A stretch of 64,000 nucleotides of DNA from Spiribacter salilacus (GTDB lineage: Bacteria > Pseudomonadota > Gammaproteobacteria > Nitrococcales > Nitrococcaceae): positions 310,001 through 374,000 of the forward strand of contig NZ_WJPP01000002.1 in NCBI RefSeq assembly GCF_009649225.1, in the 5' to 3' direction. Below, piece after piece: positions 50,080 through 58,802 of this stretch. The first letter of the stretch is position 1, and every line of letters begins with the position of its first letter. Position numbers and translations under genes: made by a program. The notes below the pieces were generated by a model. It worked only from the letters and a program-made list of their open reading frames with translations, made no database searches and was not told where the DNA came from.

Positions 50080-52083
50080 TTAGTTTCCATTCATTTGCGT
50101 TTTAAGAGCCTCAGTGACCGCCTCAACGGTCAGGCCCATGTGGGCATACACCGCATCCGCCGGTGCTGAATGCCCAAATCCGTTTAACCCCACCAGCGCA
50201 CCGGTGGTGCCTACCAAACCCTGCCAGCTATTCGGCAGCGCGGCTTCTACCGCCACGCGGGCAGTGAGCTCACTGGGCAACACGGCTGATTGATAGGCCG
50301 CAGGCTGCGCCATAAATCGCTCAATGCAAGGCATTGAAACCACCCGCACCGCATGACCTTGAGCCTCTAATGCGGCAGCCGCGTCCATGGCCATGCCCAC
50401 TTCAGAACCGCTAGCCATCACCACGGCCTCTGGCGTGGTTGCTGGCTCATGCAATATGTAACCGCCCTTTTCAATATCTTCGCATTGCTGCGTATTACGA
50501 CTTTGATGCGGGAGTTTTTGACGCGACAGGGCCAAGGCGGTGGGGCCATCTTGGCGTTCTACCGCTGATTGCCAAGCCACCGCGGTTTCAGTGACGTCTG
50601 CCGGGCGCCATACCTCTAGGTTAGGAATTAAACGCAGCGCCGGCAAATGTTCCACCGGCTGATGGGTGGGGCCATCTTCGCCCAAGCCAATGGAGTCATG
50701 CGTGTACACAAAGATACTCCGCACTCCCATTAACGCGGCCATTCGCACGGCGTTGCGCGCGTAATCGGAAAACACCAAAAAGGTGCCACCGTAAGGGATA
50801 AACCCGCCATGCAGCGCCATACCATTCATCATCGCACTCATGCCAAATTCACGAACGCCGTAGGAGAGATAATTACCACCGGGCGATTGGCCATCGACCA
50901 TCTCGCAACCGCTCCACCAGGTGTTATTTGACCCCGTCAAATCGGCTGAGCCACCCAGCAGCTCTGGCAATTGCGGCCCAATTTGATTGAGCACTGCCTG
51001 AGAGTGCTTGCGGCTGGCATCGGCCTTGCCAGCGGCTTGCAGCTCGGCAATCATGGCCTGCGCAGAGGCTGAAAAATCCGCTGGTAAATCACCGGCCATC
51101 CGCCGCTGATACTCTGCGGCCTGCTCGGGATAGACCTCTGCGTATGCTTCAAACGCCGCCTGCCAAGATGACTCCTGTGCCGCACCTCGGCTGCGGGCAT
51201 CCCAATCGGCGTAAATGTCATCCGGAATCACAAACGGCTCATGCGACCAGCCCAGCTTTTCACGCGCGGCGGCAATTTCCGCCTCGCCCAGCGGTGCGCC
51301 ATGCACATCATGCGTACCCGCCATATTGGGCGCCCCAAAACCAATCACCGTTTTGGCACAAATCAGAGTGGGGCGATTCGGCTCGGCTTTTGCCGCGTCT
51401 AGCGCCGCTTTAATGGCTGCCGGGTCATGCCCATCCACATCGGCAATGACTTGCCAACCATAAGCTTCAAAGCGCTTGGGCGTGTTATCCGTAAACCAAC
51501 CGCTCACATCGCCATCAATGGAGATGCCATTGTCATCGTAAATCGCAATTAACTTGCCTAAGCCGAGCGTGCCGGCTAGGGAGCACACCTCATGAGAGAT
51601 GCCCTCCATCAAGCACCCATCGCCTAAAAAGCAATAGGTATGGTGATCGACAATGGTGTAGCCGGGTTGATTAAATTGCGCGGCCAGCACCCGTTCTGCC
51701 AATGCCATGCCAACGGCATTGGCAATGCCTTGGCCCAGCGGGCCGGTGGTGGTCTCTACGCCCGGCGTATCGCCATACTCGGGGTGACCCGGGGTGGCGG
51801 AGTGTAGCTGCCGAAAGTTTTTAAGTTGCTCAAGCGGCAGATCGTAGCCACTTAAGTGCAGCGCGGCATAAATCAACATTGAGCCATGCCCGTTAGAGAG
51901 CACAAAGCGATCGCGCTCTGGCCAATTGGGGTTGGCGGGGTTGTGGCGTAGGCAGTCGTTCCACAACACCTCTGCAATATCCGCCATTCCCATGGGGGCG
52001 CCAGGATGCCCCGAGTTAGCACGCTGAACGGCATCCATCGCAAGCGCGCGTATGGCATTGGCAAGGTCACGGCGAGTTGGCAT
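50080..52083 (-). CDS. tkt: Transketolase
   Basis: Transketolase moves two-carbon units in the pentose phosphate pathway using thiamine diphosphate. Motifs include [19 protein letters not shown], the ThDP/metal site [12 protein letters not shown] and [16 protein letters not shown]. The start at 52083 ([14 protein letters not shown]) gives 667 residues, matching the family; the frame is open to 52170 without support. A GGAG lies 14 bases upstream of the ATG. It is the first gene of the leftward unit, divergent from metK. Confidence 0.96.
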   Translation of the reverse strand: MPTRRDLANAIRALAMDAVQRANSGHPGAPMGMADIAEVLWNDCLRHNPANPNWPERDRFVLSNGHGSMLIYAALHLSGYDLPLEQLKNFRQLHSATPGHPEYGDTPGVETTTGPLGQGIANAVGMALAERVLAAQFNQPGYTIVDHHTYCFLGDGCLMEGISHEVCSLAGTLGLGKLIAIYDDNGISIDGDVSGWFTDNTPKRFEAYGWQVIADVDGHDPAAIKAALDAAKAEPNRPTLICAKTVIGFGAPNMAGTHDVHGAPLGEAEIAAAREKLGWSHEPFVIPDDIYADWDARSRGAAQESSWQAAFEAYAEVYPEQAAEYQRRMAGDLPADFSASAQAMIAELQAAGKADASRKHSQAVLNQIGPQLPELLGGSADLTGSNNTWWSGCEMVDGQSPGGNYLSYGVREFGMSAMMNGMALHGGFIPYGGTFLVFSDYARNAVRMAALMGVRSIFVYTHDSIGLGEDGPTHQPVEHLPALRLIPNLEVWRPADVTETAVAWQSAVERQDGPTALALSRQKLPHQSRNTQQCEDIEKGGYILHEPATTPEAVVMASGSEVGMAMDAAAALEAQGHAVRVVSMPCIERFMAQPAAYQSAVLPSELTARVAVEAALPNSWQGLVGTTGALVGLNGFGHSAPADAVYAHMGLTVEAVTEALKTQMNGN

Positions 52084-52139
52084 GAGTTGAGATCTCCAGT
52101 CGAACAAGTGCGCAATTGTCCAGAACTTACGCGGCGCAG

Positions 52140-52153
52140 GCAACTTAAGTTGC
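52140..52153. repeat. 14-bp perfect palindrome in the tkt/metK divergent region (candidate operator)
   Basis: GCAACTTAAGTTGC is a perfect palindrome. It overlaps a -35-like TTGCCT of tkt on the - strand (52143-52138), which is 17 bp from GACAAT. The position would suit a repressor of the tkt-gap-pgk-pyk unit. The binding protein is not known. Confidence 0.5.
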
Positions 52154-52163
52154 TGATGACAAC

Positions 52164-52192
52164 GCGACAACCACTGCTAAGGACGCTACAAT
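52164..52192 (+). promoter_or_regulatory. Candidate sigma-70 promoter of metK
   Basis: GCGACA (52164-52169) and TACAAT (52187-52192) are 17 bp apart, about 40 bp before the metK ATG. The -10 is good and the -35 is partial. Confidence 0.4.
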
Positions 52193-52232
52193 CGGCGGTC
52201 AACTTTGCGCTCAATGGAGTTTGTTAGCAGCA

Positions 52233-53393
52233 ATGGCGAGTCAATACCTGTTTACCTCAGAGTCTGTTTCTGAGGGTCATCCCGACAAAGTAGCCGATCA
52301 AATCTCCGATACGGTATTGGATGCGATTATCGCCGATGATCCGCAAGCCCGCGTGGCCTGCGAGACCATGGTTAAAACGGGCATGGTGATCGTGGCCGGC
52401 GAAATCACCACCAGTGCCTGGATTGATCTTGAAGATCTGGTCAGAGACACCATTTTAGACATTGGCTATAACAGTGCTGAAGTTGGCTTTGACGGCGCCA
52501 CTTGCGCAGTACTCAATGCCATCGGAAAACAAAGCCCCGATATTAACCAAGGGGTAGACCGGGAAGACCCCGAATCACAGGGCGCGGGCGATCAGGGCAT
52601 GATGTTTGGCTATGCCTGTCGTGAAACCGACGTGCTCATGCCAGCACCCATTACCTATGCACACCGACTGGTTAAGCGGCATAGCGACATTCGCCGTCGG
52701 GGTGTGCTGCCATGGCTGCGCCCCGATGCCAAAAGCCAGGTCAGTTTTATTTACGAAAATGGCGAGCCGATTGCCGTTGATACCATCGTAATCTCTAGCC
52801 AGCATGATGAAACGGTCAGCCAAGCGGATATTCGCGAAGCGTTGATGGAAGAAGTCATCCGCCCCGTCATACCGGCGGAGTGGATTAGCGAGAAAACCCG
52901 CTATTTCATTAACCCCACCGGTAAGTTTGTGATTGGTGGGCCGGTGGGCGATTGCGGGCTAACGGGCCGTAAAATCATTGTTGATACCTATGGCGGTATG
53001 TCTCGCCACGGCGGCGGCGCGTTCTCGGGTAAAGATCCGTCTAAGGTAGATCGCTCTGCAGCCTATGCCTGCCGTTATGTGGCCAAAAACATTGTGGCCG
53101 CCGGCTTAGCCGATAAATGCGAAATTCAGGTGTCATACGCCATTGGTGTGGCCGAGCCTATGTCGATTTTTATCGACACCTTTGGTACCGGCAAAATTTC
53201 CGAAGCGCGGCTGGTTGAACTTGTGCGCCAGCATTTTGATCTACGCCCTTACGGGATTATTAAAATGCTCGATTTGGTGCGGCCCATTTACCGAGCCACG
53301 GCGGCTTACGGCCATTTTGGCAGAGAAGAAGATAGCTTTACTTGGGAGCGCACCGATAAAGCGGATGCCCTTCGGGCCGACGCCGGGTTATAA
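52233..53393 (+). CDS. metK: S-adenosylmethionine synthetase
   Basis: MetK forms SAM from methionine and ATP. It begins [23 protein letters not shown], and contains [12 protein letters not shown] and the P-loop-like [16 protein letters not shown]. It is 387 residues. The ATG at 52233 was chosen over an in-frame TTG at 52221 because it matches the family start; GGAG lies 13 bases before it. It precedes the SAH riboswitch and ahcY, uniting SAM synthesis with SAH removal. Confidence 0.97.
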   Translation: MASQYLFTSESVSEGHPDKVADQISDTVLDAIIADDPQARVACETMVKTGMVIVAGEITTSAWIDLEDLVRDTILDIGYNSAEVGFDGATCAVLNAIGKQSPDINQGVDREDPESQGAGDQGMMFGYACRETDVLMPAPITYAHRLVKRHSDIRRRGVLPWLRPDAKSQVSFIYENGEPIAVDTIVISSQHDETVSQADIREALMEEVIRPVIPAEWISEKTRYFINPTGKFVIGGPVGDCGLTGRKIIVDTYGGMSRHGGGAFSGKDPSKVDRSAAYACRYVAKNIVAAGLADKCEIQVSYAIGVAEPMSIFIDTFGTGKISEARLVELVRQHFDLRPYGIIKMLDLVRPIYRATAAYGHFGREEDSFTWERTDKADALRADAGL

Positions 53394-53416
53394 TCCCCAG
53401 TTAAATTTGAATACCC

Positions 53417-53504
53417 GCCCCGCGTGGCGAGGAGCGCTGCACCTACATCGGTTGTCCGATTATGGGGAGGCTCGTTTCGCGGGGCATTAATCACAACGGC
53501 GCTC
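53417..53504 (+). ncRNA. S-adenosylhomocysteine (SAH) riboswitch upstream of ahcY
   Basis: The conserved core matches the known SAH riboswitch: CGAGGAGCGCTGC (53428-53440), AGGCTCG (53468-53474) and ACGGCGCTC (53496-53504). P1 is extended: GCCCCGCG (53417-53424) pairs perfectly with CGCGGGGC (53478-53485), and CGAG pairs with CTCG inside it. The pseudoknot is GAGCGC (53432-53437) with GCGCTC (53499-53504), also perfect. The 3' strand lies 13 bases before the GGAG ribosome site of ahcY. In known examples ligand binding turns expression on. Confidence 0.93.
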
Positions 53505-53528
53505 GACCGCAACACATGGAGTGAAGCC

Positions 53529-54944
53529 ATGAACGCTGTCGTTGATACCCGACTTGCTAACGAGTCCATCATTGCAGATGCCGGCCTGGCCCCTTGGGGC
53601 CGTCGCGAAATTGCGATTGCAGAAACTGAAATGCCAGGGCTAATGGCCCTGCGTGAAAAATACGCGGCCGAACAGCCGCTTAAAGGCGCACGGATTGCCG
53701 GGTCATTACATATGACTATTCAAACCGCCGTGCTCATCGAAACGCTGCAAGCCCTTGGCGCCACGGTGCGTTGGGCCAGCTGCAACATCTACTCCACCCA
53801 AGATCATGCCGCCGCTGCCATCGCAGAAACCGGCACGCCGGTATTTGCCTACAAAGGCGAAACCTTAGATGAGTACTGGGAGTACACCCATCGCATTCTC
53901 GAGTGGCCTGATGGCACCCCCAACATGATTTTGGATGACGGTGGCGATGCCACCATGGCCGTTACGTTGGGTACCAAGGCTGAGCAAGACCCTTCAGTGC
54001 TCGATAACCCCGGCAGCGACGAAGAGCGTGCGCTATTTGCTGCTATTCGTCGTCGCCTTAAAGAAAAGCCAGGTTTTTATGCCCGCACCCAAGCCGCCAT
54101 TCAGGGCGTAACCGAAGAAACCACCACCGGTGTGAAGCGGCTTTACGAAATGCAGCAAACTGGCGAGCTGCCCTTTCCTGCCATTAACGTGAACGACTCC
54201 GTTACCAAAACGAAATTCGACAACCTTTACGGCTGCCGTGAGTCACTGGTTGATGGCATCAAGCGGGCCACTGATGTGATGATTGCTGGCAAAATTGCCA
54301 TCATCGCGGGCTATGGTGATGTGGGTAAGGGCTGTGCACAGAGCTTAAAGGCACTAGGCGCCACCGTATGGGTTACCGAAATCGACCCCATTTGCGCCCT
54401 ACAAGCGGCAATGGAAGGCTATCGCGTGGTTACCATGGACGATGCCGCCAGCCAGGCTGACATTTTTGTGAGTGCCACGGGCAACTACAACGTGATCAAT
54501 CACGACCACATGGCCGCCATGAAAAACGAGGCCATTGTTTGCAACATTGGGCATTTTGATAACGAAATTGATGTGGCCAGCTTGCGCCAGTATCAGTGGG
54601 AGAACATTAAGCCTCAGGTTGATCACATTACCTTTCCTGATGGCAAAAAAATCATCTTGCTGGCCGAAGGCCGCTTAGTGAACTTAGGCTGTGCAACGGG
54701 CCACCCCAGCTTTGTGATGTCTGCTAGCTTTACCAATCAGGTGCTAGCTCAGATTGAGCTATTCAACAACAAGGGCGAGTATGCGCACGAAGTGTACGTA
54801 TTACCGAAGCACCTTGATGAGGAAGTGGCACGTCTGCATCTTGAGAAGATTGGCGCCAAGCTAACCACGCTTGCCGACGAGCAAGCCAAGTACATTGGTG
54901 TTGAGGTTAATGGCCCATTCAAGCCAGGGCATTATCGCTACTGA
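53529..54944 (+). CDS. ahcY: S-adenosylhomocysteine hydrolase
   Basis: AhcY splits SAH into homocysteine and adenosine, relieving inhibition of methyltransferases. The NAD-binding motif is [20 protein letters not shown], and [19 protein letters not shown] is the substrate region; the protein ends KPGHYRY. The start at 53529 gives 471 residues with GGAG seven bases upstream; a GTG-started in-frame extension from 53424 would run through the riboswitch and is rejected. The riboswitch should couple its expression to SAH. Confidence 0.96.
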   Translation: MNAVVDTRLANESIIADAGLAPWGRREIAIAETEMPGLMALREKYAAEQPLKGARIAGSLHMTIQTAVLIETLQALGATVRWASCNIYSTQDHAAAAIAETGTPVFAYKGETLDEYWEYTHRILEWPDGTPNMILDDGGDATMAVTLGTKAEQDPSVLDNPGSDEERALFAAIRRRLKEKPGFYARTQAAIQGVTEETTTGVKRLYEMQQTGELPFPAINVNDSVTKTKFDNLYGCRESLVDGIKRATDVMIAGKIAIIAGYGDVGKGCAQSLKALGATVWVTEIDPICALQAAMEGYRVVTMDDAASQADIFVSATGNYNVINHDHMAAMKNEAIVCNIGHFDNEIDVASLRQYQWENIKPQVDHITFPDGKKIILLAEGRLVNLGCATGHPSFVMSASFTNQVLAQIELFNNKGEYAHEVYVLPKHLDEEVARLHLEKIGAKLTTLADEQAKYIGVEVNGPFKPGHYRY

Positions 54945-55668
54945 GTTTGCCACACGCCTGTATGTAACAGGCATTCCGCCTATTGGGGAGGAATTTAACC
55001 TTCCCGATACGGCGGTTAAACATATTCAAGCCCGTCGGCTACGCAGTGGCCACGGGCTTGTGCTTTTTGACGGCACCGGTGGCGAATATCAGGCCACATT
55101 ACTGTCTTTAGGTCGTCGAGACGCTCGCGTGAAAGTGCAGTCTCACCACCCTCGCGAAGCCGAATCTCCGGTGGCCGTCACACTGCTACAAGGCATTAGC
55201 CGGGGCGAGCGCATGGATTATTCTGTGCAAAAGGCCACTGAATTGGGCGTTGCCCGCATCATTCCCGTTATCACCGAGCGCTGCGTGGTAAAACTCGATA
55301 CCGATCGCTGGGCAAAAAAACAACGCCACTGGCAGGCCGTGGCCATTGCTGCCTGTGAGCAATGCGGCCGCAACCGCATCCCCCAAGTTGAGCCGCCATG
55401 CACACTTGAAGCGGCCCTAAGCGAGGTTGCCAACCTACCCGGCATTATCTTTGACACTGAGGGCGACCAACCCGCCAGCAGCCTAACCTTTAAAGCCGAA
55501 CTGGCCACACTAATCGGCCCCGAAGGCGGCCTGGCGCCCGAAGAGATCAGCCAGGTTGCGGCCTTAGGCTGGCCGCGCATTCGCTTAGGCCCACGCATTC
55601 TGCGCAGCGACACCGCACCGGTAGCCGCTTTGGCCGTTATCCAAACAGTAATAGGCGATTATGGTTAA
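54910..55668 (+). CDS. rsmE: 16S rRNA (uracil-1498-N3)-methyltransferase
   Basis: RsmE methylates U1498 of 16S rRNA using SAM. The SPOUT knot has [13 protein letters not shown] and [17 protein letters not shown], and the core has [19 protein letters not shown]. The start is uncertain: ATG 54910 overlaps the end of ahcY by 35 bases, and the frame is open to 54871. About 252 residues is close to the family norm. A SAM-using gene placed after metK-ahcY is coherent. Confidence 0.9.
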   Translation: MAHSSQGIIATEFATRLYVTGIPPIGEEFNLPDTAVKHIQARRLRSGHGLVLFDGTGGEYQATLLSLGRRDARVKVQSHHPREAESPVAVTLLQGISRGERMDYSVQKATELGVARIIPVITERCVVKLDTDRWAKKQRHWQAVAIAACEQCGRNRIPQVEPPCTLEAALSEVANLPGIIFDTEGDQPASSLTFKAELATLIGPEGGLAPEEISQVAALGWPRIRLGPRILRSDTAPVAALAVIQTVIGDYG

Positions 55669-56677
55669 GCCAGCGGATTATCAACCGCCCTATACCGTTA
55701 CACCGGCAATGGTCAGTGATATTGCTGAAATTAGCGAAATGATGGGCCGCTATACCGCATTAGCCGAGCAAGCGCTCACACCCCGCCTGCGGCGTGCCAA
55801 CCGTATTCGCAGCATTCAGGCGTCTTTGGAAATCGAGAATAATACGCTAACACTGGAGCAGGTTACTGCCGTTATCGAAGGTAAACGAATACTGGGCCAC
55901 CCGCGTGAAATTCAAGAGGTACAGAATGCGTTTGCCGCCTATGAAGCCATGCCAACTTGGCGCGCGAGTGAAAAACATGATTTCTTAGCAGCGCATAAAA
56001 CATTAATGCAAAGCCTCGTTAACGAAGCCAGGCACTATCGTAGCGGTGATGTCGGTATTTTTCGCGGCGAGCAGTTAGTTCACATGGCGCCACCGGCCGA
56101 CCGTGTACCCACACTGATTGCCAATCTGCTGGCATGGTTAAAAAATACCGCAGAGCATCCGCTGGTATCCAGCTGTATTTGCCATTACGAAATCGAATTC
56201 ATTCATCCATTTGCCGACGGCAATGGGCGCATCGGGCGCCTTTGGCAAACCCTGATCCTTAAGCACTGGAAACCAATACTCGCTTACCTACCCATCGAAA
56301 GTGTTGTCAGAGACCGGCAGAACGATTACTACCAAAGCTTAGCCCTGGCAGACCAACACGCCGATGCAACGCCTTTTATTGAATTTATGCTTAACGCGAT
56401 TAAAGAGGCAGTCGAAGAAGCGGGCACAAGCGACCCAGTAACCGACCTAGTAACCGACCCAGTAGCTGCCTTATTAAAAGCCATCAGTACTAATGCGCTG
56501 AGCACCAAAGAGATCATGCAAGCATTGAATCTCTCGCACAGACCCACCTTTCGAAAAAACTATCTGTATCCGGCACTCCAAGACAGTTGGATTGAGCGAA
56601 CGCAGCCCGATACACCAACTAGCCCCACGCAGCGCTATCGGTTAACTCGTAAAGGGCTTACTTGGCTAAAACCCTAA
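55661..56677 (+). CDS. Fic family protein with N-terminal self-inhibitory motif and C-terminal winged helix
   Basis: Fic enzymes usually transfer AMP to protein hydroxyls. The catalytic motif HPFADGNGRIGR is intact at residues 182-193. The inhibitory motif [ST]xxxE[GN] appears as SLEIEN at residues 55-60, so this is a class II (N-terminal) autoinhibited Fic. A tandem repeat encodes a DPVT-DLVT-DPVA linker (258-269), followed by a winged-helix-like domain (LSTKEIMQALNLSHRPTFRKNYL). It is 338 residues. It overlaps rsmE by eight bases. The target protein is unknown. Confidence 0.92.
   Translation: MVKPADYQPPYTVTPAMVSDIAEISEMMGRYTALAEQALTPRLRRANRIRSIQASLEIENNTLTLEQVTAVIEGKRILGHPREIQEVQNAFAAYEAMPTWRASEKHDFLAAHKTLMQSLVNEARHYRSGDVGIFRGEQLVHMAPPADRVPTLIANLLAWLKNTAEHPLVSSCICHYEIEFIHPFADGNGRIGRLWQTLILKHWKPILAYLPIESVVRDRQNDYYQSLALADQHADATPFIEFMLNAIKEAVEEAGTSDPVTDLVTDPVAALLKAISTNALSTKEIMQALNLSHRPTFRKNYLYPALQDSWIERTQPDTPTSPTQRYRLTRKGLTWLKP
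56432..56467 (+). repeat. Three 12-bp in-frame tandem repeats in the fic linker
   Basis: Units GACCCAGTAACC, GACCTAGTAACC and GACCCAGTAGCT follow one another and encode DPVT, DLVT and DPVA between the Fic domain and the winged helix. Copy number could vary without breaking the frame. Confidence 0.8.
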
Positions 56678-56877
56678 AACGCGTAGCTCAGCGAGAACCA
56701 AATGCGGGGTTCACGCTCGCGGGTATCAGAGGTTGCCGCCTCGCTACCCGTGCCGCTTGGCTGGGCAGCGCAATCAATGGCCGGCCTGTCAGTGCCGGCG
56801 CTGCCAATACCGCTGGCGGTGGCAGAATGCGCTGGAATCGGCCCGGTGCACTTCAGCCCCCAAATCTTAGCCGCTCA
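56674..56877 (-). pseudogene. C-terminal remnant of an outer-membrane beta-barrel protein
   Basis: A leftward frame runs from a stop at 56877-56875 to TAG at 56676-56674, about 66 codons. It ends EPRIWFSLSYAF, which fits the BamA-recognised beta-signal: terminal Phe with Tyr, Leu, Phe and Ile at positions 3, 5, 7 and 9 from the end. Upstream it has two Cys spaced as in a surface loop (KCTGPIP... AIDCAAQ). There is no usable start, and its 5' end runs into the brnA 3' end in another frame. I read it as the leftover of a gene truncated by the brnA/fic region. Confidence 0.5.
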
Positions 56878-57128
56878 CCGTCATCCTGCCGCAGCTCCTC
56901 ACGAAGAAGCTGCCGCAACTTATTCGCAGTTAGCGGAGCATTATCCGTATCTAAAGTTGCTCGGAGCGCTTCATTAATTGCGGTCTGGTAGCCTACGCCC
57001 CGCATCTCGGCCTCAGCACGGTAATGCTCAATAATGTCGTCATCAAGCATAATCGTAATTCGCGTTTTGCCAGATGATGGGATCGCAGGGCCGCGTTTGC
57101 CCTTCGTAAAGTCATATTCGTTACGCAT
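56853..57128 (-). CDS. BrnA-type antitoxin (DUF4415/CopG-like), without visible BrnT
   Basis: BrnA is the DNA-binding antitoxin of BrnT, a RelE-fold RNase toxin. The pattern RITIMLDDDIIEHYRAEAE with GVGYQTAINEALRATL is typical of the BrnA ribbon-helix-helix C-terminal half. The start at 57128 (MRNEYDFTKGKRGPAI) gives 91 residues; an upstream frame to 57269 lies inside ggt and is rejected. A brnT gene would normally sit just upstream, but only 51 bp separate this start from the divergent ggt. It is therefore an orphan. Confidence 0.8.
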   Translation of the reverse strand: MRNEYDFTKGKRGPAIPSSGKTRITIMLDDDIIEHYRAEAEMRGVGYQTAINEALRATLDTDNAPLTANKLRQLLREELRQDDGERLRFGG

Positions 57129-57170
57129 AATAAAAAAACCGCCTGATCTGCTAACTCCCACTGCCAAGCG

Positions 57171-57176
57171 TATACT
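57171..57176 (+). promoter_or_regulatory. Candidate -10 of the ggt-gshB-ruvX-pyr unit (near-leaderless start)
   Basis: TATACT ends six bases before the ATG at 57183 (three before the in-frame GTG at 57180). There is no ribosome site between, so transcription would start about at the ATG. No clear -35 is present. Confidence 0.4.
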
Positions 57177-57179
57177 AAT

Positions 57180-58781
57180 GTGATGACGTATTCTCCTTAC
57201 GCACGCTCGCGCGAGCCCGTTTATGCCCAAAATGGCATGGTGGCGGCCTCGCAACCGCTTGCCTCGCAAGCCGGCTTGGCAATATTGCGCGCTGGTGGCA
57301 ATGCGGTGGATGCCGCTATTGCTACGGCCGCCGCGCTAACCGTTGTAGAGCCCACGCAAAATGGCATTGGTGGCGATGCCTTTGCCCTGGTGTGGCATCA
57401 AAATCAGCTGCATGGCTTAAACGGCTCTGGGCGTATGCCAGCAGCGGCTACGCGCGATGCACTTGGCCTGAAACCCGATCAAACCAAACTCGGCCCGCGC
57501 GGCTGGCAGCCGGTTACCGTGCCTGGCACACCGCGTGCTTGGGCTGATTTACATGCACGCTTTGGGCAACTGCCGTATGCGCAGCTCTTTGAGCCAGCGA
57601 TTCATTATGCGGAATCTGGCTACCCCCTCTCACCGGTGGTAGCTGAGTTTTGGCGGGCGGCTAAAACCACCTTTGCCGATTGCACAGGCCCAGCTCATCA
57701 GGCGTGGTGGGAGACGTTTTTTCCGGCGGGCTTTGAGCCGGTTGCCGGGCAGCGCTGGCGTAGCCCGGGGCATGCCGACACACTACGGCAAATTGCTGCA
57801 AGTCAGTCTGATGCGTTTTATACCGGCCGCATTGCAGAGGCTATAGACCAGTTTGCACAGGAAACGGGGGGCTGGCTGCGTGGTGATGATCTAGCAGCCC
57901 ATCATAGCGATTGGGTGGAGCCCATCAGTATCGGCTTCAAAAACCATGAGGTCTGGCAGATTCCGCCTAATACCCAAGCCATTGCGGCGCTGCAGGCATT
58001 AGGGCTGTTAGATCAGATGGATTTACCCGCGCATCGAGAAGATCCGCTAGGGCTGCATTATCAAATTGAGGCGCTGAAGCTAGGCTTTGCGGATGCGCTG
58101 GCCTATGTGGCCGACCCGCAGGCCATGCCAGTTAGCCCCAAGGCAATGCTAGCGCCAGACTATCTGGCCGCACGCCGGCAACTGATTACCGATCAAGCCG
58201 GGGACCCTGCCCCCGGCGCACCCGCCGGTGGAGAGACGGTTTATCTGGCCACAGCCGATGCCAGCGGCATGATGGTCAGCTTTATTCAGTCTAATTATCA
58301 AGGCTTTGGTAGTGGCTTATTGGTGCCGGGTACTGGCGTGGCTCTGCATAATCGCGGCTGCGGGTTTAGTTTAGATCCTGAGCACCCCAACTGTGTGGCC
58401 CCCGGTAAACGGCCCTATCACACCATCATGCCCGGCTTTTTAACGCATCAGGGCAATGCCGTGGGGCCATTTGGGGTAATGGGCGCCTACATGCAACCGC
58501 AGGGTCATGTGCAGGTGATGCTGAATCATTTAGTGTACCGGCTTCACCCTCAGGCCATTCTCGATGCGCCGCGCTGGCAGTGGATGCAGGGCCGTCATAT
58601 TCGGGTAGAGCAAGCCATGCCGCGGCATGTAGTACGTGAGCTTATTGAGCGGGGGCATGTGGTTGAAATTGGTGCTGATGATGGCGGATTTGGGCGCGGC
58701 CAAATCATCTGGCGGAATGCCGAAGGGGTACTCTGCGGCGGCTCAGATACGCGCGGTGATGGGCAAGTCAGCGCGTTTTAA
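57180..58781 (+). CDS. Gamma-glutamyltransferase family protein (YwrD-like)
   Basis: GGTs cleave or transfer the gamma-glutamyl group of glutathione and mature by self-cleavage before a Thr. The N-terminus has MVAASQPLASQAGLAILRAGGNAVDAA and PTQNGIGGDAFALVW; the probable nucleophile is Thr353 in GGETVYLATADASG. There is no signal peptide, as in YwrD-type cytoplasmic members. It is 533 residues by GTG 57180; ATG 57183 is equally possible. It precedes gshB by about 20 bases. Confidence 0.88.
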   Translation: MMTYSPYARSREPVYAQNGMVAASQPLASQAGLAILRAGGNAVDAAIATAAALTVVEPTQNGIGGDAFALVWHQNQLHGLNGSGRMPAAATRDALGLKPDQTKLGPRGWQPVTVPGTPRAWADLHARFGQLPYAQLFEPAIHYAESGYPLSPVVAEFWRAAKTTFADCTGPAHQAWWETFFPAGFEPVAGQRWRSPGHADTLRQIAASQSDAFYTGRIAEAIDQFAQETGGWLRGDDLAAHHSDWVEPISIGFKNHEVWQIPPNTQAIAALQALGLLDQMDLPAHREDPLGLHYQIEALKLGFADALAYVADPQAMPVSPKAMLAPDYLAARRQLITDQAGDPAPGAPAGGETVYLATADASGMMVSFIQSNYQGFGSGLLVPGTGVALHNRGCGFSLDPEHPNCVAPGKRPYHTIMPGFLTHQGNAVGPFGVMGAYMQPQGHVQVMLNHLVYRLHPQAILDAPRWQWMQGRHIRVEQAMPRHVVRELIERGHVVEIGADDGGFGRGQIIWRNAEGVLCGGSDTRGDGQVSAF

Positions 58782-58802
58782 TGGCAATAAAGGAGGATGA
58801 GT

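Noticed and set aside
53424-53528. N-terminal 35-codon extension of ahcY from a GTG
   Set aside because: It would translate the SAH riboswitch. The ATG at 53529 has a GGAG site at good spacing and matches the family start.
57129-57269. N-terminal extension of the BrnA frame to 57269
   Set aside because: It runs antisense through the start of ggt, and the conserved BrnA region begins at 57128.
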